Shown: in pieces, positions 23,338 to 31,448 of the stretch
Numbering within the stretch: position 1 is the stretch's first letter
Layout: each line of letters starts with the position of its first letter
Source: Ktedonobacteria bacterium brp13
Lineage (GTDB): Bacteria; Chloroflexota; Ktedonobacteria; Ktedonobacterales; Ktedonobacteraceae
Assembly (NCBI GenBank): GCA_015099395.1
Contig: AP024096.1
Location: forward strand, 6,551,485 to 6,615,484
Reading direction: 5' to 3'
DNA: 64,000 nucleotides
The notes under the pieces: model-generated
What the model saw: only the letters and a program-made list of their open reading frames with translations
What the model was told of the DNA's origin: nothing
Databases searched by the model: none
Made by a program: the position numbers and the translations under genes

Positions 23338-26310
23338 ATGAGTGATACCCAGAATCAACGACCAGAAAATAATCCGCCACCAAAGAAGGGTGGCCTGCTT
23401 AGTAATTATAAAAACACGGGTCAAGCACCCCCACCCCAGCAGCCAAACAATCAGCAGCAACACAGGCCAGGTGTTCCGCCTACTCCACCTATGCCACCAG
23501 CCCAGCAGGGACCGGCGCGTACTCATTCCTCGCTGCTGCGAGATTACTCGCAAGCGCCGTCGTCCCAACTTCCACCAGCCTGGGGGCAGCAACGACAGCA
23601 GGCCCAACAGCCTCAACGGCCTCTACAGCAGCCACCACAATACCCACCGAACCAGGCGCAGCGACCTGCTCAATCTATGCAATCTATGTATAATGGGCAG
23701 CAGCCACCGATGGGGCCACCGTATGGGCAGCAGAGGGCTCCGATGTCCGGCCAGCCCTGGTCTGCTCCTGTGAACATGATGCGTGCCTGGTCAGGGAAGA
23801 TGGCGGCAGCGATGGGACAGAGCCAGCAGCCGCCAGCTCCGCAGATGGTGCGTTACCGACCATCCACGCCGCCGAATCCACCCAGCCTGGGAGGAGCCAG
23901 TAACAATGGCTTTGGTACCTGGAAGCGTTCGTTACCCGTGCGCCTCTCGCGTCAGAAACGGCAGCGTCGTGGAAAGAGTAAAGGGCGGCGTATTATAGCA
24001 ACGGTCGTCGTCTCTATGGTTGTTCTCATCCTGATCTCTACCCTTGGCGGTTCCGCGTATGCCTATAACTACTACAACCAGCAACTGCCCCTGATGCAGC
24101 GCTACGCCAATCAGCAGATCAGTCAGAATACCCGTATTTATGATCGCAATAATGTCCTGCTTTATGAAGACTACGACAAAAGTGGTAAGGCGCAGACAGG
24201 GCGGCGTGTTGCAGTACAGTTCCAGGATATCCCCAAGGTCATGCAAGATGCCATGATCTCGATTGAAGACAAGAACTTCTGGAGTAACGCAGGCGTCGAT
24301 CCGCTGGCGATCGTGCGTGCCGGTACCAGTAGCGGTGGTGGTGCCAGTACCCTGACACAGCAGTTGATCAAGAACCTGTCCGGCGACAATCTGCCTACCT
24401 ATCAGCGTAAGATCTCCGAAGCGTCAATGGCGATTGGGCTAACGCAGAACTACTCCAAGGCGAAGATCATGGAGATGTATTTTAACGTCGCCCCCTTTGG
24501 TGCCAACACCTATGGCGTCGAAGTCGCAGCGGAGGACCTCTTTGGTCTGCGGCCAAACTGTATTCCCAATAAGGCCTGCGTACCTGGCATTACTCAATTG
24601 GAGTATAATTCGACAACGAAGAAGAACGATCCGATCCTGGGTTTAGCGCGTGCCACGCTGCTGGCTGCGATTCCTAATAACCCTTCGCTCTACGACCCTA
24701 CACTGGGTTCTGATACACAGGCAAATCTGCTCGTACGGCAGAAGCTTGTGTTGCAAGACATGATCAATCAAGGTCGATCGGTTGATGGTCAGCCGATTAC
24801 GACAGCGATGGCGCAGCAAGCGGAGGCAGACGCGGCGAAGATGTCCTTCCATCCCTATAAAGGAGTCTTCCTTGCTCCACACTTTGTTGAATATGTGATC
24901 CAACAGGTTGAAACGGAGCTGGGCAATGGAGACGCGCAAGCCGGTGCCTATAAGTTTGTGACCGGCGGCTACAATATTCGTACCACTATCGACGTCAACC
25001 TGGTAAACTACTCTCAGGCTGCGATTGTGCGTCACCTTGACCAACCGGAATACCAGAAGTTCAAGGACGTTACAGTTACTCTGAGTACCAATAATAATGT
25101 GAATAATGCTGCTGTTGTCGTGTTGGACTCCAAGAATGGCGAGATCCTCTCGATGGTCGGGAGCGCCAGCTATAACTCGACTGATCCCAGAGTCAAAGGC
25201 CAATATAACTCGGCCATCAGTGCACGACCGCCTGGTTCGACGTTTAAGCCATTCGATTATGCGACCGCCTTTGAAATGGGCTGGAACCCGGGCATTCAGT
25301 TGCAAGATATACGTACCTATTTCCCAAATGGCGCGCCAGCTGGTACACCTATCTCTACCGGACCTACAGAGCCTCCCTTACAGCCAGGTGATTACACAAC
25401 TGCCGATCAGACAAATGCGAACAATGGTGTCTATTCACCTTCTGATTATAACAGTTCGTACTGGGATCAGGTCTTTACAATTCGTAGCGCGACCGAGAAC
25501 TCGTTTAACATTGGTGCGATTCGCGCGATGCAGTTTACTGGTCAGCAAGCAGTAGTGAATACCACACGACGTCTGGGTATTACAGGCCTGAAAGCTGATG
25601 GACTCTCATTGGCGATCGGTTCACAAAGTGTCTCACCATTGCAGATGGCAGATGCCTATCAGGCGTTTGCCGATGGTGGAAATCACGTGCCGACGCAGGC
25701 TATTCTGGATATCTGGGATAACTATGGCAATAGTCTGTATCATTTTGATGAGCAGCATCCGCCCACTTCACGGGTCTTCTCACCGCAGGTCGCGTATATG
25801 ATGACCTCTGTCCTCGACGATGAACCAGCGCGTTATCACGAATTTTTGAACATTCATGATCTCTCGTTTACTGATATAGATCCGACCTGTGCTACTAATC
25901 CTGTTTGTGGACACCAGGTTGCGGCCAAGACTGGTACCACGGACAATTTCGCCGATAACTGGACTATTGGCTATACTCCGGATGTTGTGGTCGCGGTCTG
26001 GGCCGGCAACAGTGATGACTCAGCGATGAATAACGTTATCGGTATTACTGGTGCTGCACCAATCTGGCATAGTGTCATCGAGCGTACACTCGGACATTGT
26101 GGTTATGATACACCTCCATACACAGCGCCATACACAGATGCCTATGGTGACTTTGCTGATGGTATCCCATGTGGATCAGATTACAATTTCAGTTTCTCTA
26201 AACATCCAGATTGGACATTCCCGATCCCGACGACTGGCATCACTCAGTACGGCACTATGGGACTGCCAGCGAACGTTGATCAGACCGATTGGACGATAGA
26301 GAATGGTTAA
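23338..26310 (+). CDS. Class A penicillin-binding protein, copy 3
   Basis: A 990-residue paralogue, the most diverged of the three. The cytoplasmic tail is again Gln/Pro-rich but built from different units (QQPQRPLQQPPQ) without the GPQGYPP repeat or poly-Gly run. Then come a membrane anchor, the GT51 domain with IEDKNFWSN and GASTLTQQL, and the transpeptidase with GSTFK, SFN and AAKTGTTD. The usual GT51 His is Asn, as in the other copies. ATG 23338 has GAGGA seven bases upstream. It probably performs the same polymerase-crosslinking reaction with a different interaction tail or timing. It is followed by about 150 bases without features before the hrcA promoter. Confidence 0.95.
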   Translation: MSDTQNQRPENNPPPKKGGLLSNYKNTGQAPPPQQPNNQQQHRPGVPPTPPMPPAQQGPARTHSSLLRDYSQAPSSQLPPAWGQQRQQAQQPQRPLQQPPQYPPNQAQRPAQSMQSMYNGQQPPMGPPYGQQRAPMSGQPWSAPVNMMRAWSGKMAAAMGQSQQPPAPQMVRYRPSTPPNPPSLGGASNNGFGTWKRSLPVRLSRQKRQRRGKSKGRRIIATVVVSMVVLILISTLGGSAYAYNYYNQQLPLMQRYANQQISQNTRIYDRNNVLLYEDYDKSGKAQTGRRVAVQFQDIPKVMQDAMISIEDKNFWSNAGVDPLAIVRAGTSSGGGASTLTQQLIKNLSGDNLPTYQRKISEASMAIGLTQNYSKAKIMEMYFNVAPFGANTYGVEVAAEDLFGLRPNCIPNKACVPGITQLEYNSTTKKNDPILGLARATLLAAIPNNPSLYDPTLGSDTQANLLVRQKLVLQDMINQGRSVDGQPITTAMAQQAEADAAKMSFHPYKGVFLAPHFVEYVIQQVETELGNGDAQAGAYKFVTGGYNIRTTIDVNLVNYSQAAIVRHLDQPEYQKFKDVTVTLSTNNNVNNAAVVVLDSKNGEILSMVGSASYNSTDPRVKGQYNSAISARPPGSTFKPFDYATAFEMGWNPGIQLQDIRTYFPNGAPAGTPISTGPTEPPLQPGDYTTADQTNANNGVYSPSDYNSSYWDQVFTIRSATENSFNIGAIRAMQFTGQQAVVNTTRRLGITGLKADGLSLAIGSQSVSPLQMADAYQAFADGGNHVPTQAILDIWDNYGNSLYHFDEQHPPTSRVFSPQVAYMMTSVLDDEPARYHEFLNIHDLSFTDIDPTCATNPVCGHQVAAKTGTTDNFADNWTIGYTPDVVVAVWAGNSDDSAMNNVIGITGAAPIWHSVIERTLGHCGYDTPPYTAPYTDAYGDFADGIPCGSDYNFSFSKHPDWTFPIPTTGITQYGTMGLPANVDQTDWTIENG

Positions 26311-26461
26311 GCTATGTATGGTGTCATAATCAGATAATCTCAAAGGGACTGTGAGAACGAGAGACAGAAGGAGGGTGAGCTATGATGTACCAGTGGTATG
26401 TCACAGCTCATCCTTTTCTTGTTAAAAGCTCGCTCATGCTCGATAGAACCTCTTCTCTCTC

Positions 26462-26491
26462 TTGACAATCGCCACGTGCGAGTGCTATTCT
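26462..26491 (+). promoter_or_regulatory. Sigma-70 type promoter of the hrcA-dnaK-dnaJ locus
   Basis: TTGACA (26462-26467), an 18-base spacer, and TATTCT (26486-26491). It lies 127 bases before the hrcA start and immediately upstream of a CIRCE-like element. The rest of 26311-26618 holds no gene. Confidence 0.75.
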
Positions 26492-26494
26492 GTA

Positions 26495-26521
26495 CTTGCA
26501 GTCTCGAAGAGAGAGTGCTAG
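26495..26521 (+). promoter_or_regulatory. Degenerate CIRCE operator (HrcA binding site)
   Basis: CTTGCAGTC - 9 bases - GAGTGCTAG compares with the consensus TTAGCACTC-N9-GAGTGCTAA: the right half matches 8 of 9, the left 6 of 9, and the spacer is exactly 9. It starts four bases after the -10 box, so bound HrcA would cover the transcription start. Autoregulation of hrcA and the chaperones is the expected outcome. Confidence 0.75.
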
Positions 26522-26618
26522 CAATCGTAGTTGACAGATGTTGTATCATCCGAGCATAGTGCCATAAACGGTGCGATTGCCGGGGAGGTACAACAAAATA
26601 CACGAGGGAAGTAAGGAC

Positions 26619-27722
26619 ATGACACCTCTGAGCCCACGCAAACAGCAGATCTTGCGTGTGCTGGTTGAAGAATACATCCACAACGCGACCCCTGTGGCCT
26701 CAGAGGCTCTGGTGCGCAAGTATGGACTCCCATTTAGCTCGGCGACAGTTCGGCATGAACTGGCAGGGTTAGAGGAAGCGAATCTGATTAACCAGCCGCA
26801 CACTTCTGCTGGTCGTGTACCTACCGACCTTGGCTATCGCTACTTTGTCGAACATCTCATGCGAGAGTCGGCATTATCTCTGGACGAACAGCGGCTCATT
26901 CGCCATATGTTCTACCAGGTACAGGACCAACTGGATCAGTGGGTACGGCTCACAGCTTCGGTGATGGCACGTCTCTTGCATGGCGCTGCGTTAATGACGC
27001 AACCGCGTTCCAGTGAGGGCCGTATCAAGCATTTTGAAGTACTCGCAGTGACCGACCTCTCGATACACCTGGTTCTGGTACTCGCCGATGGCTCTGTACA
27101 GCAGTTACGGTTGCTGTTAGAGAACGCGACACAACAAGAAGAACTGAGTGCGATTGCATCTCGGCTCAATCCTCACTTCCAGGGCAAGAATGCTGAAGAG
27201 ATTAACCAGCTACTCATGAACAGTGATACCTCCCCGGTGGAGCGTATCATCGCGAATGGGATTGTTCGAGTGCTGGAGCAACACGAGGAAATGCAGGACG
27301 ACATCTTCTTTGGTGAAGATCTCGTCAACATCCTGGACCATAACGCAGCCACATCTGCCGACCCGCGCCTGCAACCCGAAGAGGAGCGCGCTGAGCGTAT
27401 CCGCAAGGTCATGGAGGAGCTAGAGCATAAGCGTTTGCAAAAGGTCATGGATGATATCGAGCATAAGCGCATATTACCTATGTTAGCTTCTCAACTTCCT
27501 CCGACCGAGGGGGTGCAGATCATCATCGGTGGTGAGAACCAGTGGGATGAGATGAAAGATGTTAGCATGGTTCTGGCACGCTATGGGCGGCAAGGGAAGG
27601 TTGGTGGTTTGTTAGGCGTTATCGGCCCGACTCGTATGCAATACGGTCGAGCGATCGCTGTCGTGCGCTATATGGCGCAAGTAATGGACGAACTACTGGC
27701 CGATGTTTATGGATGTGAGTAA
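26619..27722 (+). CDS. hrcA: Heat-inducible transcription repressor HrcA
   Basis: A 367-residue HrcA. The N-terminal winged helix (SPRKQQILRVLVEEYI, then PVASEAL and SSATVRHELAGLEE) is the DNA-binding domain, followed by QPHTSAGRVPTDLGYRYFV, a hallmark of the family. The C-terminal part has the GAF-like dimerisation core with IIGGENQWDEM and LLGVIGPTRMQYGRAI. HrcA represses chaperone genes by binding CIRCE and needs GroEL to stay active in well-studied species. ATG 26619 follows TAAGGA closely; the in-frame ATG at 26571 would extend into the leader. It carries a Glu/Arg-rich insertion with a duplicated LEHKR.QKV / IEHKR motif around residues 265-288. dnaK follows after 70 bases. Confidence 0.96.
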   Translation: MTPLSPRKQQILRVLVEEYIHNATPVASEALVRKYGLPFSSATVRHELAGLEEANLINQPHTSAGRVPTDLGYRYFVEHLMRESALSLDEQRLIRHMFYQVQDQLDQWVRLTASVMARLLHGAALMTQPRSSEGRIKHFEVLAVTDLSIHLVLVLADGSVQQLRLLLENATQQEELSAIASRLNPHFQGKNAEEINQLLMNSDTSPVERIIANGIVRVLEQHEEMQDDIFFGEDLVNILDHNAATSADPRLQPEEERAERIRKVMEELEHKRLQKVMDDIEHKRILPMLASQLPPTEGVQIIIGGENQWDEMKDVSMVLARYGRQGKVGGLLGVIGPTRMQYGRAIAVVRYMAQVMDELLADVYGCE

Positions 27723-27792
27723 ATCACTACTCAGTAACTATACAGATAGAAGACAATTCTAAATAAAGAATGTTTTAGTTTAGGAGGCAACT

Positions 27793-29703
27793 GTGCCAAA
27801 GGTTATTGGAATCGATCTGGGTACAACGAACTCATGTGTGGCCGTTATGGAAGGTGGCGAGGCTGTCGTTATTCCTAATGCTGAAGGTGCCCGCACAACG
27901 CCATCGATTGTGGCGATTAATAAAAGTGGTGAGCGTCTGGTTGGTGAGGTTGCGAAGCGCCAGGCCATCACAAATCCTGAAAATACTGTCTATTCAATTA
28001 AACGTTTTATGGGTCGCAAATTTGATGATCCCGAAGTTGATCGTGACAAACGCTTGATGCCTTATCGCGTTGTTCGTGCCAGTAACGGCGACGCCTGGGT
28101 TGAGGTACAGGGCAAGCAGTATAGCCCCCCAGAGATCTCCGCAATGATCCTGCAAAAGCTGAAAGCTGATGCGGAAGCATATCTCGGTGACCGTGTGACA
28201 CAGGCTGTCATCACTGTGCCAGCTTACTTTAACGACGCACAGCGCCAGGCGACTCGCGATGCCGGTAAGATCGCTGGCCTCGAAGTTCTGCGTATCATCA
28301 ACGAGCCAACTGCGGCCTCGCTGTCCTATGGCCTGGACAAGAAGAAAGACGAGCGCATCGCTGTTTATGACCTTGGTGGTGGTACATTTGATATCTCCAT
28401 TCTGGAATTGGGCGATGGCGTCTTCGAAGTAAAGAGCACCAACGGTGATACACACCTCGGTGGTGATGACTTCGATCAGCGCATCATCAACTGGTTGGCC
28501 GATGAGTTCCGTAAAGAACAGGGTATCGACCTCCGTCAGGATCGCATGGCTTTGCAGCGCTTGAAAGAGGCTGCTGAGAAAGCTAAAAAAGAGCTCTCCA
28601 GCTCCATGCAGACAGAGATCAACCTGCCATTCGTCACCGCTGACGCCACCGGTCCGAAGCACTTGACGATGACGCTCACACGCTCGAAATTGGAGCAGTT
28701 GGTAGAGGACCTCGTAGAGAAGTCCCGCGTTCCTGTGACCAAGGCTCTCTCAGACGCCGGTGTGCGCCCTAGTGAGGTTGACGAGGTTGTACTGGTCGGT
28801 GGTCAGATTCGTATGCCAGCGGTCCAGACGATGGTAAAGCGCATCTTTGATCGCGAGCCAAACCGTGGTGTAAACCCGGACGAAGTTGTTGCGATCGGTG
28901 CTGCAATCCAGGCTGGTGTTCTGACAGGTGATGTCAAAGACGTCCTGCTGCTCGACGTAACGCCGCTCTCCCTGGGTATTGAGACCCTTGGTGGTGTCTT
29001 CACCCGCTTGATCGAGCGCAATACCACGATCCCGACGCAGAAGAGTCAGGTCTTCTCAACCGCCAGTGATAGTCAGCCTAGCGTTGAGATCAACGTCCTG
29101 CAAGGTGAGCGCGAGTTTGCCAAGGACAATCGCTCGCTCGGTAGCTTCATCCTGGATGGTATTCCGCCCTCGCCCCGTGGCGTGCCACAGATCGAAGTCA
29201 CCTTTGACATCGATGCGAACGGCATTGTGAACGTCTCGGCCCGTGATAAAGGGACCGGTCGTGAGCAGAAGATCACCATCATGCCATCGAGTGGTCTCTC
29301 GAAAGATCAGATCAACAAGATGGTCAACGATGCTGAGTCGCATTCCGCGGAAGACCGCAAGCGTAAAGAAGAGGTTGAAGAGCGTAACCTGGCCGATAGT
29401 GCCGCTTACCGCTCTGAGAAGAGTCTTGCTGAGATCGGTGATAAGATCTCTCCCGACCAGAAGAGCGAGCTTGATGGTAAGATCGCAGACGTTCGTGCCG
29501 CTCTGGCGACCGACGACGTCGAGCGCATCAAAAAGTCCCGTGAGGATCTGGAGCAGGCTTTCTTCAAGATCAGCCAGTCGATGTATGGTCAGGGTGCTGA
29601 AGCCGGCGCAAACGGTGAGTATGCCAATGCCCAGCCGGGTGGCGAATCCGAGCAGCCGCACCAGAACGATGACACCATCGAAGGCGAATACAAAGAGATG
29701 TAA
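27793..29703 (+). CDS. dnaK: Chaperone DnaK (Hsp70)
   Basis: A 636-residue Hsp70. The nucleotide-binding domain has IGIDLGTTNSCVA (phosphate 1), DLGGGTFDISILE (phosphate 2) and VVLVGGQIRMPAV; the interdomain linker DVLLLDVTPLSLGIE leads to the substrate-binding domain; the tail ends in an acidic EGEYKEM. It binds and releases unfolded peptides using ATP, with DnaJ stimulating hydrolysis. The start is GTG 27793 behind a strong TAGGAGG. Upstream hrcA and downstream dnaJ form the usual chaperone cluster, but grpE, the nucleotide exchange factor commonly placed between hrcA and dnaK, is absent here and must be elsewhere. Confidence 0.98.
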   Translation: MPKVIGIDLGTTNSCVAVMEGGEAVVIPNAEGARTTPSIVAINKSGERLVGEVAKRQAITNPENTVYSIKRFMGRKFDDPEVDRDKRLMPYRVVRASNGDAWVEVQGKQYSPPEISAMILQKLKADAEAYLGDRVTQAVITVPAYFNDAQRQATRDAGKIAGLEVLRIINEPTAASLSYGLDKKKDERIAVYDLGGGTFDISILELGDGVFEVKSTNGDTHLGGDDFDQRIINWLADEFRKEQGIDLRQDRMALQRLKEAAEKAKKELSSSMQTEINLPFVTADATGPKHLTMTLTRSKLEQLVEDLVEKSRVPVTKALSDAGVRPSEVDEVVLVGGQIRMPAVQTMVKRIFDREPNRGVNPDEVVAIGAAIQAGVLTGDVKDVLLLDVTPLSLGIETLGGVFTRLIERNTTIPTQKSQVFSTASDSQPSVEINVLQGEREFAKDNRSLGSFILDGIPPSPRGVPQIEVTFDIDANGIVNVSARDKGTGREQKITIMPSSGLSKDQINKMVNDAESHSAEDRKRKEEVEERNLADSAAYRSEKSLAEIGDKISPDQKSELDGKIADVRAALATDDVERIKKSREDLEQAFFKISQSMYGQGAEAGANGEYANAQPGGESEQPHQNDDTIEGEYKEM

Positions 29704-29706
29704 AGC

Positions 29707-29767
29707 AGAGAGAGGGCCAATCACCCTCTCTCTGTTGCGAGAGGGTAACATTCCTGTTATCCTCTCG
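29707..29767 (+). promoter_or_regulatory. Two consecutive hairpins between dnaK and dnaJ
   Basis: Hairpin 1 is a perfect 10-base stem (AGAGAGAGGG with CCCTCTCTCT, 29707-29733). Hairpin 2 is a 12-base stem with one G-U pair (CGAGAGGGTAAC with GTTATCCTCTCG, 29738-29767). Neither has a T-run, so they more likely stabilise the dnaK mRNA end or attenuate readthrough than form a classic terminator. Confidence 0.6.
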
Positions 29768-29823
29768 TCTCCCTATCTGGGGTGCAACTCTGACGTATCC
29801 GGTCCCATCCAGAGCCGAGATTA

Positions 29824-29853
29824 TTGCGCACGCTTTGTGTAATGATGTATGCT
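29824..29853 (+). promoter_or_regulatory. Possible internal promoter before dnaJ
   Basis: TTGCGC (29824-29829), an 18-base spacer and TATGCT (29848-29853) preceded by AATGATG. The string AATGATGTATGCTTA also occurs at 39739-39753 before another gene, at the same position relative to a -35-like box. Confidence 0.4.
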
Positions 29854-29944
29854 TAGACAATAACCAATAGTGAATTAAAACTTTTTTTACATCCAGTAGC
29901 GCGGACATGTTCGCGCCCTGTTTCTGATGGTAAAGGACCAGCTG

Positions 29945-31087
29945 ATGGCCGCAAATAAACGAGACTATTATGAGATACTGGGGGTACAACGCTCCGCGAC
30001 CGATGACGAAATCAAGAAAGCGTTTCGTCGCCTGGCCAAGCAGTACCACCCCGATGCAAATAAAGAGCAGGGAGCGGAAGCTCGCTTCATTGAAATTAAT
30101 GAAGCTTATGAGGTCTTGAGCGACACACAGAAACGCTCGGCCTACGATCGCTTCGGTCATGCCGGTGTGAATAGCGCGGGAGCAGGCGGCGCGGCAGGCT
30201 TCGACTTTAATGGTTTTGGGAATCTTAATGATATCTTTGAGACCTTCTTCGCCGGTTCTAATGGGAGCCAGCGTCGTTCAGGCCCTCAACGTGGCGCGGA
30301 TCTGCGTTATGAGCTGACGATCTCCTTTGAGGAGGCTGTCTTCGGTTGTCAAAAAGAGATCGAGCTCCCTCGTTGGGAGGCCTGCTCTGTCTGTCGCGGT
30401 AATGGCGCGCAACCCGGTACTTCAAAGCAACGCTGCCCCAATTGTCAGGGCTCCGGTGAGATCCGTCGTGTGCAGCAGTCAATCTTTGGTCAGTTTGTGA
30501 ATGTGACCATGTGCGAGCGCTGCCGTGGCGAGGGTAGTATTATCACGACACCTTGTGAGAAGTGCCGTGGCCAGGGCCGTGTACGTAACAACCGTCGTGT
30601 TGTCGTAAATATCCCGGCCGGTGTTGACGATGGCATTAATGTACGCGTCACCGGCGAAGGCGAAGTTAGCTCTCGTGGTGGGACTCCTGGCAACCTGTAT
30701 GTCGTGCTGACCGTGAAGCAGCACGAGTTCTTTAAACGTCAGGGTAACGATATCATCTACGAGCTGCCAATTAGCTTTACGCAGGCGACTCTGGGCGATG
30801 AGGTCGAAGTTCCGACCGTTGATGGCAAGTCGAGTCCGCTGAAGATCCCCGCTGGTACACAGAGCGGTCGCTCATTCCGCCTGAAGGGCATGGGTGTCCC
30901 GGTCGTTCATAGCAGCGCGCGTGGTGATCAGCATGTATTGGTCAAAGTCGTTACACCGACGAACCTCACGGCTGAGCAGCGTCACTTACTCGAAGAGTTT
31001 GCTCGTATCGAACTTGAACGGAGCGAGCAGAATGACAAGAACATCTTCCGTGATCTCTTTGAGAAGACCAAAGACGTCTTCCAATAA
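29945..31087 (+). CDS. dnaJ: Chaperone DnaJ (Hsp40)
   Basis: A 380-residue type I DnaJ. It has a J domain with HPD at 35-37, a Gly/Phe-rich linker (AGAGGAAGFDFNGFGN), then four CxxCxGxG-type zinc repeats (CSVCRGNG, CPNCQGSG, CERCRGEG, CEKCRGQG), and two C-terminal beta domains for substrate. It delivers clients to DnaK and stimulates its ATPase. ATG 29945 (MAANKRDYY) has AAAGGA upstream; the ATG at 29927 is less likely. It lies 241 bases after dnaK, a gap with two hairpins and a candidate promoter, so partly independent expression is plausible. A strong terminator follows. Confidence 0.97.
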   Translation: MAANKRDYYEILGVQRSATDDEIKKAFRRLAKQYHPDANKEQGAEARFIEINEAYEVLSDTQKRSAYDRFGHAGVNSAGAGGAAGFDFNGFGNLNDIFETFFAGSNGSQRRSGPQRGADLRYELTISFEEAVFGCQKEIELPRWEACSVCRGNGAQPGTSKQRCPNCQGSGEIRRVQQSIFGQFVNVTMCERCRGEGSIITTPCEKCRGQGRVRNNRRVVVNIPAGVDDGINVRVTGEGEVSSRGGTPGNLYVVLTVKQHEFFKRQGNDIIYELPISFTQATLGDEVEVPTVDGKSSPLKIPAGTQSGRSFRLKGMGVPVVHSSARGDQHVLVKVVTPTNLTAEQRHLLEEFARIELERSEQNDKNIFRDLFEKTKDVFQ

Positions 31088-31126
31088 GCTACAGCGTAAG
31101 CCATAGCCTCAAATAATGCGCGACAA

Positions 31127-31187
31127 GCGAGCCAGCAAGACGGAGAGCAGTATAGCTCTCCATTTTGCTGGCTCGCTCAGTTTTTTT
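31127..31187 (+). terminator. Strong intrinsic terminator after dnaJ
   Basis: GCGAGCCAGCAA pairs with TTGCTGGCTCGC around an inner GGAGAGC...GCTCTCC hairpin, and is followed by seven T residues (31181-31187). It closes the heat-shock operon. Confidence 0.9.
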
Positions 31188-31220
31188 CTACTGCCCCTGC
31201 CAAAAATACATGTAGTACTG

Positions 31221-31277
31221 TATTCACTCATTATGTGACATAGTTCATTGACAGTGTGGCTGCACATAGTGAATACT
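31221..31277 (+). promoter_or_regulatory. Promoter with flanking dyad upstream of the kinase cluster
   Basis: TTGACA (31248-31253) and AATACT (31272-31277, spacer 18) form a plausible promoter. It is bracketed by TATTCAC..TATGTG (31221-31237) and its reverse complement CACATAGTGAATA (31263-31275), a dyad that could be an operator. The rest of the 31188-31448 spacer shows no gene. Confidence 0.5.
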
Positions 31278-31448
31278 TAACTCTATAACGTATCCTGCAC
31301 AGTACGTTTTTTATTAGAGCGAAATGTTTTATCAGCAGGTACATCTGACGTCTTATGTTTCAGCAACCGTTTCAGATCCTATGTTGGGTACTGCTATTGA
31401 GGAGTGGCTTGTAGGAACATACCTGTTCCTCAGCCAAAGGAGCGAGTG

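Noticed and set aside
27723..27792. A small grpE remnant between hrcA and dnaK
   Set aside because: The 70-base gap has room only for a leader and ribosome site; no GrpE-like codons are visible.
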